Under the pieces are notes generated by a model. The model was not told the DNA's origin and searched no databases. It saw only the letters and a program-made list of their open reading frames with translations. A stretch of 64,000 nt of DNA from Nesterenkonia sp. Act20 (GTDB taxonomy: Bacteria; Actinomycetota; Actinomycetes; Actinomycetales; Micrococcaceae). The stretch spans positions 77,490 through 141,489 of the forward strand of contig NZ_JADPQH010000002.1 in assembly GCF_019173455.1 (NCBI RefSeq). The letters are read 5' to 3'. Below, piece after piece: positions 33,210 through 42,793 of this stretch (the first letter of the stretch is position 1; the number at the start of each line of letters is the position of its first letter). The position numbers were made by a program, and so were the translations under genes.

Positions 33210-34949
33210 ATGACGAGTCCGCTGCTTCCGCGTCTGACGGCCCTGATCCAGGCCGCCGGGGGGACGGCTGTGCCCGCGCACGATGCCCGCGGGTGGCTGG
33301 ATCTCGCCTATGAGGGCGCTTACGGCGAGCGGTACCGCGGAGCCGCCGAGGCCGCTGAGGCGGGACTGCGCTCTCCCGGCGGCGATGAACCGGAGAATCA
33401 GCTGATGCTGCTGCGGATCCTTGCCGGGGTCCATGAGATGCGGGGCGACTCCGAGGCCTCGGCCCCCTTCTGCGCCCAGCGCATCGAGCTCCTGCGCAGC
33501 CTGGGCCGGTCCCGTCAGGCCCGGGTCGAGGAGGACCTCGGACCGATGCTGCTGCGCGAGCCCGACCGGGTCGAGGGCGAGATCCTCGCCCGTGTCGCCG
33601 AGGACCTGCGCGCCGAAGACGACGCCGCGGGAACTGCCTCCGTGGAGCTCGCCGATGTGCTCTCCTCCCTGGCCGTGCGCCGGCTCCAGGACGAGGGCCC
33701 CGAGGCCACGCTGCCGCTGGTCCGCGAGACCTGCGCCATCCTGGAGCAGCTGGACCACCCCGAGGCGCTTGCTGGGGCGCGGATGTTCCTGGCGCATACC
33801 CTGCTGCTCTGCGGCGAGCCCGAGGAGTCGCTGAGCACGGCGAAGCTGGTGCTCGCCGCCCCTACGAACCGCGCAGTCCGCGGTGCGATGGCGATGTTGC
33901 AGGCGACGATCCACCACCATGAGGACCGCAATTCCGAGGCCATCGAGGCAGCACTGAGCTCGGTGGAGCTCTACGCAGCGGCGCAGGTGCGCAAGGGCGC
34001 CGCCTCTGCCGCGGCACTGCTGGGCGGGCTCACGAGCGAAGAGGACGACGGCGAGGCCTCGGTCATGGCCTGGAGGATCGCCGTCCAGCAGGCTGAGTTG
34101 GGAGAGTTCAGCGAATCCCGGCTGCTCAGCCTGGCACTCGGGCAGCAGCTCCTGGAGCTGGAGGACCATGCAGAGGCCGAGAAGGTGCTCGACGCGCTCT
34201 CCGTGCGCCTGGCCGGCACCGACGAAGACCGTTCCACCCGGGCGCGTGCGCTGATGGGACTCGGCCACGCGGTCACCCAGCTGCGCCGGCCCGTCGAGGC
34301 GATGTCGCACTGGAATGAAGCCGCCGAGCTGTTCCTCGAGGTCCAGGAATCTGAAGAGGCCGCCCGCGCGCACCTGGCCGCCGGGGCCCTCGCCGCCTCC
34401 CTTGAGCGCCTCGACCTGGCACGCAGCCACTACGAGCAGGGTCTCAAGCTGGTCGAGCGCACCGAGGACATGGACCCGCTGGTGCTGCTGCAGGCCCTGC
34501 ATTCACTCGGTCACCTGCTGACCCGCGCCGAGGACCAGGCCGGCATCGCGCACCTGGACCGGGCGCTGGCCCTGGCGGCCGAGCACGGCACCACCTGGCA
34601 GCGTGCAGACATCACCGATTCACTGGCCCGCGGGTGGACCGCCCTGGGTGAGGGCACCAAGGCCGTGGCGGCAGGCTTGGAGGCGGCAGACCTCTTCGTG
34701 GAGGCCGGAGATGATGACGCCGCAGGCGATGCCGAGGTCTTCGCCGCCAAGGTGCTGCTGGAGATGGGACGCGCCGATGAGGCGGAGACCATCTTCCGGA
34801 TGTCCACCGATGAGCGTGAAGCGAGTCCCTCGCTCATGGCCGATGCACTCGAGGGACAGATTGAAGCTCTCATGCGTCAGGGCAAGGCAGAGGCTGCTGC
34901 GGACCTGCGCCGGAAGCTGACCCGGCTGAAGCGCCGGATGCGCAGCTGA
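33210..34949 (+). CDS. TPR-repeat protein of unknown function
   Basis: A 579-residue, helix-only protein made of many degenerate tetratricopeptide-like repeats (for example ALMGLGHAVTQLRRPVEAMS, then LERLDLARSHYEQGLKLVER). It has no signal, no membrane segment, no AAA or DNA-binding domain, and looks like the TPR part of large actinobacterial regulators standing alone. It may act as a scaffold. The ATG at 33210 is chosen; GTG at 33204 is possible; the open frame extends upstream through the divergent lipoprotein gene and is not coding there. Confidence 0.75.
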   Translation: MTSPLLPRLTALIQAAGGTAVPAHDARGWLDLAYEGAYGERYRGAAEAAEAGLRSPGGDEPENQLMLLRILAGVHEMRGDSEASAPFCAQRIELLRSLGRSRQARVEEDLGPMLLREPDRVEGEILARVAEDLRAEDDAAGTASVELADVLSSLAVRRLQDEGPEATLPLVRETCAILEQLDHPEALAGARMFLAHTLLLCGEPEESLSTAKLVLAAPTNRAVRGAMAMLQATIHHHEDRNSEAIEAALSSVELYAAAQVRKGAASAAALLGGLTSEEDDGEASVMAWRIAVQQAELGEFSESRLLSLALGQQLLELEDHAEAEKVLDALSVRLAGTDEDRSTRARALMGLGHAVTQLRRPVEAMSHWNEAAELFLEVQESEEAARAHLAAGALAASLERLDLARSHYEQGLKLVERTEDMDPLVLLQALHSLGHLLTRAEDQAGIAHLDRALALAAEHGTTWQRADITDSLARGWTALGEGTKAVAAGLEAADLFVEAGDDDAAGDAEVFAAKVLLEMGRADEAETIFRMSTDEREASPSLMADALEGQIEALMRQGKAEAAADLRRKLTRLKRRMRS

Positions 34950-34956
34950 GTCTGGC

Positions 34957-35571
34957 CTAGAGCGCGGGCTTGACCGCCGACCGAAGGACCTCGGCGAGGT
35001 CGAGGGGTCGGCTCCACATCGGCCAGTGCCCCGTGGGGAGGTCGATGATGTCGACGTCGTCGAGATTCGCGACCTCTGCAAACATGGGGTGCCCTGCCTG
35101 GACCAGCTCCATCACCTGCTCACCCGAGATCGAGCAGCACACCAGGGTCGTCGGGACTCTGTGGCGGGACTCGTTCGCGAGCTCGACGGGTTGACGCAGC
35201 ACTGGGGCAGGCTCTGGGACAGCCCTCTCCCGGAATTGCTCGAGGGCCTCGGCGTTCAGGCCCTCGAGGCTCGCCTGCTGCCCGAGGGTTCCGAACGACG
35301 GCAACGGCAGTTCTTCGAGGTCCTCCGGAAAGTCAGGGGCGAAAACGCTGCCATCTGCCACGGGGCCGGAGTCGACCCATACGACCCGGCAGACAAGCTC
35401 GGGGTGCCTGTCGAGGATGAGGCTGACAGGGGCGTTGGCCCCGCTGTGCGCGACGAGAATCACGGGTTGATCGCCGTGCTGAGCGATGACATCTCGGATC
35501 GATGCTGCCTGATCGTCGAGAGTCTTCGCCGCGCGGTTGGTGTCACCGCCGTCGAGACCAGGCAGAGTCAT
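34957..35571 (-). CDS. Alpha/beta hydrolase, N-terminus apparently disrupted
   Basis: From the only usable ATG (35571) the protein has 204 residues and begins at MTLPGLDGGD, inside an alpha/beta-hydrolase fold: the nucleophile elbow is VAHSGANAP (serine), and the C-terminal histidine is in DLPTGHWPMWSRP. The same frame stays open upstream and encodes the missing first strand and oxyanion part (TIVLIAGHWLGAWAWNEVL) up to about 35690, but no ATG, GTG or TTG exists in that frame; a frameshift from an ATG near 35727 would supply one. So the gene is probably damaged. It is divergent from the WYL regulator, the usual arrangement for this hydrolase type. Confidence 0.65.
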   Translation of the reverse strand: MTLPGLDGGDTNRAAKTLDDQAASIRDVIAQHGDQPVILVAHSGANAPVSLILDRHPELVCRVVWVDSGPVADGSVFAPDFPEDLEELPLPSFGTLGQQASLEGLNAEALEQFRERAVPEPAPVLRQPVELANESRHRVPTTLVCCSISGEQVMELVQAGHPMFAEVANLDDVDIIDLPTGHWPMWSRPLDLAEVLRSAVKPAL

Positions 35572-35761
35572 CGCGACTGCGCGAGTGTGGTCGGTTTCGA
35601 GGTTTTCAAGGACTTCGTTCCAGGCCCATGCTCCCAGCCAATGGCCGGCGATGAGGACGATGGTCGGACTGCTCGTAGTAGTTCTGATATGACAACCCTC
35701 CCCCTCGAAATCGACAACAGTGTGTCATGATTTATGTCATGAATTTGGACAGGCCTGAACC

Positions 35762-36462
35762 GTGAGGCGAGCCGAACGTCTCTATGCCCTGTCCGAGATG
35801 CTGCGTCGCAGCGGCGCGCGGGGCATCTCCGCTGGACGATTGGCGAGAGAGTTTGAGGTGTCGGTGCGGACGGTGAAGCGAGACCTCGAGGCGCTGGAGA
35901 ACAGCGGCGCGCCGATCTGGTCTCGCCCCGGCCCGGGTGGTGGATATGGACTGGCCAAAGGCGCGTCTCTGCCCCCCGTCACCCTTTCCTCGGCGCAGGC
36001 AGTGGCGCTCCTGGCAGCTGTATCCGCCGCACCAGACGCTCCCTATGCGGATCTGGCTGCAGCTGGCATCCGGAAGATCATGGACGTCCTCGATCCGAAG
36101 ACCCGAGCGCAAGCCGACGAGCTGGCCCACCGCGTCTGGGTCAATGCGCCTTCTTCGTCATCGCGCGCCGTTAGATCGGCACTCGAGGAAGCGATGGCCG
36201 AGCAGCTGGTAGAGTTCGCATCCGCTACACGTCACGAGACGGCACCACGACCACCCGTGCCGTCGAGCCGGTGCTGTTCGCTTCCACGAGCGGCCGGTGG
36301 TACCTGGTCGGGTGGTGCTGCCTGCGCGATGCGATGCGGTGGTTCGCCGTGGAACGCATCGAGCGGGCCAGCGTCACCAAGGTCGCCTGCAGCGGTCACA
36401 CCATCCACGAGGTCGGAGAGCCCCCGGAGGATGCCAGACCGGTGCACCGGTGGGGAGAGTGA
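35762..36462 (+). pseudogene. HTH/WYL transcriptional regulator with a frameshift
   Basis: Frame 1 from the GTG at 35762 encodes an HTH_11 DNA-binding domain (RRAERLYALSEMLRRSGARG, then VSVRTVKRDLEALENSGAPI) and the start of the effector part. At about 36206-36216 the coding sense jumps to another frame, which continues VRIRYTSRDGTTTTRAVEPV, the WYL domain (LFASTSGRWYLVGWCCLRDA, RWFAVERIERA) to a stop at 36462. A single-base deletion explains the break. It would be about 230 residues if intact. It probably regulated the divergent hydrolase. Confidence 0.75.
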
Positions 36463-36493
36463 CGTCCTCGATCGCACTCTTCAGTCAATACAC

Positions 36494-37780
36494 CTAGAGC
36501 TCCGGCCAGGCCGGCAGGTCGATGGTGGGCGCGCGCAGTCCCACCACTGCCTCGGCGCAGGCGAGCCGATGCTCCGCCTGCTTCTGCCAGGACTGTCCGC
36601 GGGCATCGCGGGCGCCGGCTACAAGAGACAACGCCACCGAGGCGGTGCGCACTCTCAGCGCCCGGGGGTCCACCGTGGCGGCGAACCCCGTCGCGAAGCG
36701 CTGGAACGCAGCGGGCACATGCACATATCGGGTATCCACCGCAGGCAGCACCGCCAAGTGGCCCAGGAAGCACGCAAGGTCATCCACCCGGTGCCCGGGT
36801 CCCAGCGAATCGACATCGAGAAGCGCGGAGACCCGGCCCTCGTGCATGAGCAGATTGGCCTCGTAGAAGTCGCCATGGGTGGGGACCACCTGGCCCCGGT
36901 CCGTCTTGGGAAGCGCCGCGGCGATATGCGACGCCAGGGCACGGATCCGGTCGGCCTCCCCCGGCAACGCCGAGCTGGCCGCTGTGGCGTAGGCCGAGAG
37001 TCGGTCGGTCCAGGCGTCCCTCGCGGGCAGGGTCATCACCTTGGCCGGAAGCTGGTCGAGAAGCTCGATGAACTGACCGGGCGAGATCGTGGCGGCACCA
37101 TCGGCGAGGAAGTACTCGGCGAGCGACTCCCCCGGACCCTCGCGCAGCGCCACCACATCGTCCACGGGTTCCCGGACCGGCACGGCGGTGGGCACCCCGG
37201 CGTCAAGCAGCAGCCGGTGTCGCGTGTGCAGCTGATCCGCGCGCCGGGAGCGCAGCACCTTGAGGAACAGCCGGGCGCCGTCGTCGAACTGGGCCGCGAT
37301 CACTGCCCGGCGCAGCGGACGGTAGCTGATGGTCTCCAGACTGACCAGGTTTCGACCCTCGCCCCAGACGCGGCGCACCGACGCGGGGTCGGTGGCCACC
37401 CGCAGCCCTGGCAGCGCAGGGTCCAGCGGGTGCTGCCAGATGGAGAGCCTCCCGTAGGGGCTGTGCGAGTGGACCAGGCCGTCTGCCTCGGCGGAGACAG
37501 GCTCCGTGGTCATGCCCACGTAAAGCTCGTCCACGTGATCCGAGGTCTCGGTATAGGACCCCGAAGGGCCTCCGCGCGGGACGACCGGGCGACCGGTGGC
37601 GACACGGTAGATTCCGGTGACTCCTGCGCCGGGGCGGTGCTGCAGGGATTCCAGGTGCACGCTGGTGGCGTAGACGCCGGTGTGCTGGATGGCCTCGGCC
37701 ACCGGCGAATGGGCGTCATAGGACTCCATGAAGGCCAGCTGCTTGGCTTCCAGCTCCGCCGAGGTCATGCCGTGGGACAT
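36494..37780 (-). CDS. APH-type phosphotransferase / kinase-like protein
   Basis: A 428-residue protein with the aminoglycoside-phosphotransferase (choline-kinase-like) fold. The Brenner motif HGDFYEANLL carries the catalytic Asp, followed by the metal-binding LLDVDSLGPGHRVDDLACFL. The N-terminal half is longer than in resistance kinases and contains the ATP-lobe lysine region FLKVLRSRRADQLHTR. Actinobacterial relatives of this length include maltokinase-like and uncharacterised kinases. It begins in a one-base overlap (TGATG) with the upstream gene. Confidence 0.78.
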   Translation of the reverse strand: MSHGMTSAELEAKQLAFMESYDAHSPVAEAIQHTGVYATSVHLESLQHRPGAGVTGIYRVATGRPVVPRGGPSGSYTETSDHVDELYVGMTTEPVSAEADGLVHSHSPYGRLSIWQHPLDPALPGLRVATDPASVRRVWGEGRNLVSLETISYRPLRRAVIAAQFDDGARLFLKVLRSRRADQLHTRHRLLLDAGVPTAVPVREPVDDVVALREGPGESLAEYFLADGAATISPGQFIELLDQLPAKVMTLPARDAWTDRLSAYATAASSALPGEADRIRALASHIAAALPKTDRGQVVPTHGDFYEANLLMHEGRVSALLDVDSLGPGHRVDDLACFLGHLAVLPAVDTRYVHVPAAFQRFATGFAATVDPRALRVRTASVALSLVAGARDARGQSWQKQAEHRLACAEAVVGLRAPTIDLPAWPEL

Positions 37781-38799
37781 CAGGCGCGCCGGCGCTTGAG
37801 CACTTCGTCCAGGTTCAGTGAATCCTCCTGCGGAGGCGTCTCCTCCGCCGCGGCAGGGGTCTCGACGAATCGACGCTGGGTGAGCTTGGCGTCACTGGTG
37901 GGTGCGGGGGCCTCCACGGGCAGCGGCGCCGGTTCCAGGCGCTCGGCCTTGTCCAGGTCCAGGTACTTCGGACGAGGGACGGCGCGCGGCTGCCAAGGCC
38001 CGATCGGCTCGGCCGCGGTGCCCAGCACGGGGCCGGAATCTGCATGTTCGGGGCTGAAGGTCCGCTCGAGGCCCACCGGGAGGCCGTCCTCGTCGATCTG
38101 CTGCAGAGAGTTCGGTCCGCCGGCGCCGCGCTCATCGGCGCTCAGCGCGTCGAACAGGCCCTTGTCTGCAGTGGATTCCCAAGGGCGTGCCTGCGGTGGA
38201 TTCATAGCTTCGTCGATGGCCGCCTGGACCCGACGACGTCGGCTCCTGCGTCGACGCACCACGGCCATGGTGCGCATGGTCACCAGGGCGAGCAGGAAGA
38301 CTCCGCCGGAGGCGAGCGGCACTGCGACCGGCAGCGCGGTCAGCGGCGTGAGAATGCCGGTGACGACGGCGGAAAGGAGAGCCAGCACACCGATCAGGGC
38401 CACGGTGATGCGGCCCCAGTGCAGGTGGAATCCGGTGCTGGCACGGTCCGTGGACTCGGTGGATGCCGGGGTGCTCGGCGCGGTGACGGGGCTTGGGGTC
38501 TCGGCCGTGGCGCTCTCGGTACGGCTCTCGGCGCTCTCGGTGTGACCGGTGCCGGGGGAAGATTCGGTGTTCGCGGACATGTTCGCCCCTCGGTGGATGT
38601 GGGGGTGGGCGGCGGTGATCGGAGTCTCCTCGGAGGAGGCCTGCGCAGCAGCGGCGTAGCTGCTGTCCTGCCGCTGTCCGCGCAGAACCAGCGTCCCCAG
38701 GAAGAGCACGGCGATCAGCGCGATCAGCGCAGAGGACGGGATGGGCAGGCCCTCCACCGCAGCGAGGAACGCGCTCTCGGTGTGTGCAATGCCCAGCAT
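37780..38799 (-). CDS. Membrane protein with long disordered region, unknown function
   Basis: A 339-residue protein with an N-terminal membrane helix (ALIALIAVLFLGTLVLRGQ), a Ser/Thr/Glu/Pro-rich extracytoplasmic linker of about 70 residues, two further membrane helices (VALIGVLALLSAVVTGIL and VPLASGGVFLLALVTMRTM), a cluster of arginines (RRRRSRRRRV) and a long disordered cytoplasmic tail with many prolines. It is translationally coupled to the phosphotransferase gene. No family is recognised. Confidence 0.65.
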   Translation of the reverse strand: MLGIAHTESAFLAAVEGLPIPSSALIALIAVLFLGTLVLRGQRQDSSYAAAAQASSEETPITAAHPHIHRGANMSANTESSPGTGHTESAESRTESATAETPSPVTAPSTPASTESTDRASTGFHLHWGRITVALIGVLALLSAVVTGILTPLTALPVAVPLASGGVFLLALVTMRTMAVVRRRRSRRRRVQAAIDEAMNPPQARPWESTADKGLFDALSADERGAGGPNSLQQIDEDGLPVGLERTFSPEHADSGPVLGTAAEPIGPWQPRAVPRPKYLDLDKAERLEPAPLPVEAPAPTSDAKLTQRRFVETPAAAEETPPQEDSLNLDEVLKRRRA

Positions 38800-38836
38800 C
38801 TCCGGCCCCCTGACCTGTGTGAAGTACAGGGCGAGC

Positions 38837-39493
38837 TTATCCGATGCCGGATTGTGATCCGCGGCAACGCGCCACGAGTCCTTCGCCTATCTCTTCCTGG
38901 GTCAGCGCGAAGCTGCGATGATCGCGCCAGTCGCCATCGATGTGCAGGAAGCGCAGGCGCATCCCCTCCTCGCGGAAGCCCAGCTTCTCCACCACACGCA
39001 CGCTGGCGATGTTCTCCGGACGCACGGTGATCTCCACCCGGTGCAGTCCGCGCTCGAAGAACAGGTGGTCCACCGCGAGCGCCACGGCGAAGGTCATCAG
39101 CCCGCGTCCGGCGTACCGTTCATCGAGCCAGTAGCCCAGTGAGGTGGTGCGTGCGGAGCCGCCGATGATGGGGCCCACGGTGAGCTGGCCGATGAGCAGC
39201 GGTGGTTTGCCCACGGGGGTGAACCAGATGAGCCAGGGAAGGTGGGTGCCCGCCTGGGCGCCGCGGATGAGCGTGCGCGCCATGTCTTTGAATCCTGCCG
39301 AGGAGTTGCGCGGGGCCGGGTTCTCCGGAGTGGTCGCATCCCAGGGGGCGAGCCAGTCGGTGTTGATCACGCGCAGCGCCATGAAGCGATGCTCATCGGC
39401 CATGCGCAGCGGGCGCAGCTCGAGGCGGCCTCCCTCCACTTCGACAGAGGGGCGTGCGGAGAAGTCTCGGCTTCGGCCGGAGAACAGTCTCAT
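38837..39493 (-). CDS. GNAT-family N-acetyltransferase (RimJ/RimL type)
   Basis: A 218-residue acetyltransferase with a basic N-end (MRLFSGRSRDF), LRPLRMADEHRFMALR, the acetyl-CoA loop in YWLDERYAGRGLMTFAVALA and NIASVRVVEKLGFREEGMRL at the end, as in RimJ/RimL ribosomal-protein acetylases. It overlaps the upstream DUF885 gene by four bases (ATGA), so both are translated from one message. Confidence 0.87.
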   Translation of the reverse strand: MRLFSGRSRDFSARPSVEVEGGRLELRPLRMADEHRFMALRVINTDWLAPWDATTPENPAPRNSSAGFKDMARTLIRGAQAGTHLPWLIWFTPVGKPPLLIGQLTVGPIIGGSARTTSLGYWLDERYAGRGLMTFAVALAVDHLFFERGLHRVEITVRPENIASVRVVEKLGFREEGMRLRFLHIDGDWRDHRSFALTQEEIGEGLVARCRGSQSGIG

Positions 39494-41199
39494 GGCCGCA
39501 TCGCGAAACGCAGTGTGTCCAACCCGATCATTCCCAGCTCCAATAGTTCCGTGTGAAAGGCTCGCAGATCGAAGTCCTCGCCTGCGGTGCGTGCGGCCTC
39601 CTCACGCTCCGCGCGGATCTGCCCGAAGACACGCTGACCGACCTTATACGACGGCGCCTGGCCCGGCCAGCCGAGGTACCGGGTGAACTCAAAGTCCAGC
39701 TGAGCGGCCGAGATCGGCAGGTGGGCGCGGAGGAACTCTTTTCCCAGCTCAGGAGTCCACACCGTGCCGCCCCATTCCTCCGGGGCGTCGAATCCGCAGT
39801 GGACTCCGATGTCGAATATCACACGTGCTGCGCGCATCCGCTGCATGTCATACATGCCCATCAGGTCCCCGGGATCGGTGAGGAAGCCGAGCTCCGCCAT
39901 AAGCTCCTCGGCGTAGAGGGCCCACCCCTCCGCGAAGCCGGAGACGAAGCTGCCGTGGCGGCGCCAGGAGTTCAGCCGATCCTTGACCAGGGTGGCCGTG
40001 GCGATCTGCAGATGATGGCCGGGGACCCCCTCGTGGTAGACCGTGGTGGTCTCGGCCCAGGTGCTGAAGCACTCGTCCTCGGGCGGGACCGACCACCACA
40101 TCCGTCCTGGTCGAGAGAAGTCATCGCTGGGTCCGGTGTAGTAGACCCCACCGTCCTGCGTCGGGGCGATCATGCACTCGAGCACGTCCATCGGCGCGGG
40201 GATGTCGAAGTGGACATCCTTCAGCGCCGCCACGGCCTCATCGGAGAGACGCTGCATCCATTGCTGCAGCGCCTGGGTGCCGACGAGCTGGCGCGCGGGA
40301 TCCGCATTGAGGATCTCCTTCGCCTCCTCAATGCTGGCGCCTGGCTTGATCGCTGCCGCCACCTCTTGCTGGGCGGCGACGATCCGGGCCAGCTCCTGCA
40401 GACCCCAGCGATAGGTCTCTTCGAGATCGAGCGCGGTACCGGTGAAGTATTGGCTGGCGAGCCGGTAATGCTCGACGCCCACGGCGTCGGCCTCCGGAGC
40501 TTGCGGCGACAGTTCGCGTTCCAGCCGCTCGGCGAGCAGCCGGTAAGCCTCCTGCGCGGCCGAGGTTCCCGCCGCGATCGCCGCCTGCGTCGCGACGCTG
40601 ACCTCAGCGGCCCGGGCGTCACGCTGATAGCCGGAGAGCGCGCCGTCGTGCTCCGAGTAGCTCCTGCACTGCTCGGCGACGGCCTGGACCTGGCGGCGGG
40701 CGGGCACGTGACCCCGCCGTGCGGACTCCTGCAGCGACTCCCAATAACCCTCGAGTGCGGCGGGAAGGTTGCTCAGCCGTCCGGCGATGTGCCCGAAGTC
40801 GGTCTCGGTCTCGGCGGGCATGAGCTCCAGCACCATCCGGACGCTCTGCGGCGCCGACGCGAGGTTGTTCAACTCGGTGCGACCGGTCTCGTGCAGCGCG
40901 ACCTCCAGGCCGATCCGTTCAGCCATAGCATGCAGCGTGACCTCATCGGTGGAATCCACCGGCATCAGCTCGCTGAGCTGGGCCAGAGCGTCACGCTGCA
41001 TCTGGGCCATCGCCTCGCGGCCCGCCGGCGAGTAGTCCGCGTACTGCGTCTCCACCCCGGGCCGTCCGAGCACGGTCGCCTCTTCGGGGTTCAGCGCGAG
41101 CAGCCGCTCATAGTACTGCTCGGCGAAGGCGTCCGTGGGGGTGCGCACCTGACCGGTGCGTGGAGGACGTTCCGGACCGGCGGGTGAGCGTCTGGTCAT
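39490..41199 (-). CDS. DUF885-family (putative M3-like metallo-)peptidase
   Basis: A 569-residue soluble protein of the DUF885 family. The zinc-peptidase-like HEXXH region is replaced in this family by the conserved pattern TVYHEGVPGHHLQIA, with the downstream glutamate in SGFAEGWALYAEELM, both present. Members are thought to be intracellular metallopeptidases related to thermolysin-type and oligopeptidase enzymes, but few have been tested. It overlaps the GNAT gene and starts seven bases before the end of the LpdA-type gene, forming one minus-strand unit. Confidence 0.85.
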   Translation of the reverse strand: MTRRSPAGPERPPRTGQVRTPTDAFAEQYYERLLALNPEEATVLGRPGVETQYADYSPAGREAMAQMQRDALAQLSELMPVDSTDEVTLHAMAERIGLEVALHETGRTELNNLASAPQSVRMVLELMPAETETDFGHIAGRLSNLPAALEGYWESLQESARRGHVPARRQVQAVAEQCRSYSEHDGALSGYQRDARAAEVSVATQAAIAAGTSAAQEAYRLLAERLERELSPQAPEADAVGVEHYRLASQYFTGTALDLEETYRWGLQELARIVAAQQEVAAAIKPGASIEEAKEILNADPARQLVGTQALQQWMQRLSDEAVAALKDVHFDIPAPMDVLECMIAPTQDGGVYYTGPSDDFSRPGRMWWSVPPEDECFSTWAETTTVYHEGVPGHHLQIATATLVKDRLNSWRRHGSFVSGFAEGWALYAEELMAELGFLTDPGDLMGMYDMQRMRAARVIFDIGVHCGFDAPEEWGGTVWTPELGKEFLRAHLPISAAQLDFEFTRYLGWPGQAPSYKVGQRVFGQIRAEREEAARTAGEDFDLRAFHTELLELGMIGLDTLRFAMRP

Positions 41200-41206
41200 G
41201 CGGGAT

Positions 41207-42655
41207 TCAGTCCTCGGGGTCGGTGACGTGGAGGTGAAGGCGACGAGCGGCCTCAGAGATCGAACCGGTCAGGGAGGGATAGACCGTGAAGGTGGTGGCC
41301 ACGTCGTCCACATGCAGCTTATGGGTGACCGCGAGCGCCAGCGGAAAGATCAGCTCGGAGGCTCGCGGCGCGACGACCACGGCGCCGATCACCGTGCCCG
41401 AACCCTTGCGGGAGAAGATCTTCACGAACCCCTCGCGGATGTTCATCATCTTCGCGCGGGCGTTGGTGGCGAGGTCCAGCTTGACCACGTCGGCCTGGTA
41501 CTTGCCGGAGTCCACCTGGTCCTGGGTGACGCCGACAGTGGCGATCTCCGGCGAGGTGAACACGTTCGAGGCCACCTGGTGCAGCTTCAGGGGCTTCACA
41601 CTCTCACCCTTCATATGAGCGACGGCGACCCGTCCCTGCATCGCCGCCACCGAGGCGAGCGGCATCACCCCGGTGCAGTCTCCGGCGGCGTAGATGTTAT
41701 TGGCGGTGGTCCGCGAGACGGTGTCCACCTGCACATGCCCGGATTCCGAGATCTCCACGCCGCACTCCTCGAGCCCGAGTCCGGTGGTGTTGGGGACACC
41801 GCCGACGGCCATCAGGCAGTGCGAGCCTTCGAGCACCTTTCCGTTGGTCAGCTTGACCTCGACGCCGTTCTCGGTGCGCTGCACGGATTCCGCGCGGGTC
41901 AGCGAGGCCACGTGGACCCCGACGCGCGCGAACGAATGCTCGAGGACCTGGGAGGCGTCGGAATCCTCTCCGGGCAGCACCTGCTCGCGGGAGGATACGA
42001 GGGTGACCTGCGCGCCGAGCCGGCGGTAGGCCGAAGCGAACTCGGCACCGGTGACCCCCGAACCGACCACGATCATGTGCTCGGGGACCTCCGTGAGGTT
42101 ATAGGCCTGGGTCCAGTTGAAGATCCGTTCGCCGTCCGGCACCGCGGAGGGGAGCTCACGGGGATGCGCTCCGGTGGCGACGATGACGGCATCGGCCTCG
42201 ATGACCTCGCCCTCGTGAGCACCCGTTGTCACTTCGATGTTGTGCGGGGGCAGGACCTTGCCGCGACCGATCACCACCCGCACCCCGTAGGACTCGAGCG
42301 TCGAGTGGATGTCCCGAGACTGGCTCTTGGCGAGCTTGAGCAGACGCTCGTTGACCTTGGAGAAGTCCGCCCAGGCGTGAGCCTCATCGCCCCGGCCCTC
42401 TCCGAAGCGCACTCCGAAGTCGGTGGAGAGGTTGACTCTGCGCATGGCGTCGGCGGTGGCGATCAGCGTCTTGGAAGGGACGACGTCGGTGAGCACGGCC
42501 GAGCCGCCCATCCCCTTCTCCTCCACGATGGTGACCTCGGCGCCAGCGTCGGCAGCGACCATGGCGGCCTCATAGCCGCCGGGACCACCGCCCAGGATGG
42601 CGATACGGTCAGGGGCGAAGCGGCTGTGCGAGTTAGTGGAAGTCACGGCCCCCAT
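41207..42655 (-). CDS. lpdA: LpdA-type NAD(P)H-quinone flavoprotein without redox cysteines
   Basis: A 482-residue two-dinucleotide-binding flavoprotein of the disulfide-reductase family: FAD loop AILGGGPGGYEAAMVAADAG, NAD(P) loop VVGSGVTGAEFASAYR, the second FAD motif NIYAAGDCTGVMPLASVA and an intact dimerisation domain. At the place of the CxxxxC redox pair it reads GGSAVLTDVVPSK: both cysteines are gone, as one is in mycobacterial LpdA (VLDDCVPSK), which works as an NAD(P)H:quinone reductase. So disulfide reduction is excluded. The start may be this ATG or the GTG at 42646. It is divergent from the nucleoside salvage genes. Confidence 0.85.
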   Translation of the reverse strand: MGAVTSTNSHSRFAPDRIAILGGGPGGYEAAMVAADAGAEVTIVEEKGMGGSAVLTDVVPSKTLIATADAMRRVNLSTDFGVRFGEGRGDEAHAWADFSKVNERLLKLAKSQSRDIHSTLESYGVRVVIGRGKVLPPHNIEVTTGAHEGEVIEADAVIVATGAHPRELPSAVPDGERIFNWTQAYNLTEVPEHMIVVGSGVTGAEFASAYRRLGAQVTLVSSREQVLPGEDSDASQVLEHSFARVGVHVASLTRAESVQRTENGVEVKLTNGKVLEGSHCLMAVGGVPNTTGLGLEECGVEISESGHVQVDTVSRTTANNIYAAGDCTGVMPLASVAAMQGRVAVAHMKGESVKPLKLHQVASNVFTSPEIATVGVTQDQVDSGKYQADVVKLDLATNARAKMMNIREGFVKIFSRKGSGTVIGAVVVAPRASELIFPLALAVTHKLHVDDVATTFTVYPSLTGSISEAARRLHLHVTDPED

Positions 42656-42793
42656 TCTGCCCAGTTCCCCGCACAATGTCATACCCCGCGCGCGGACGAC
42701 GCCGGCCCGGCCGCCCCAGGTGTGTTGCCCAGACGTCTCATACGTCCACCCCAGACGCCCCACGTGTCCAGCCCAGACGGTAGATTGGATCCT

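Noticed and set aside
42700-42785. Repeated CCCAGACG string upstream of the purine-nucleoside phosphorylase gene
   Set aside because: Three short irregularly spaced matches, not a clear array or operator.
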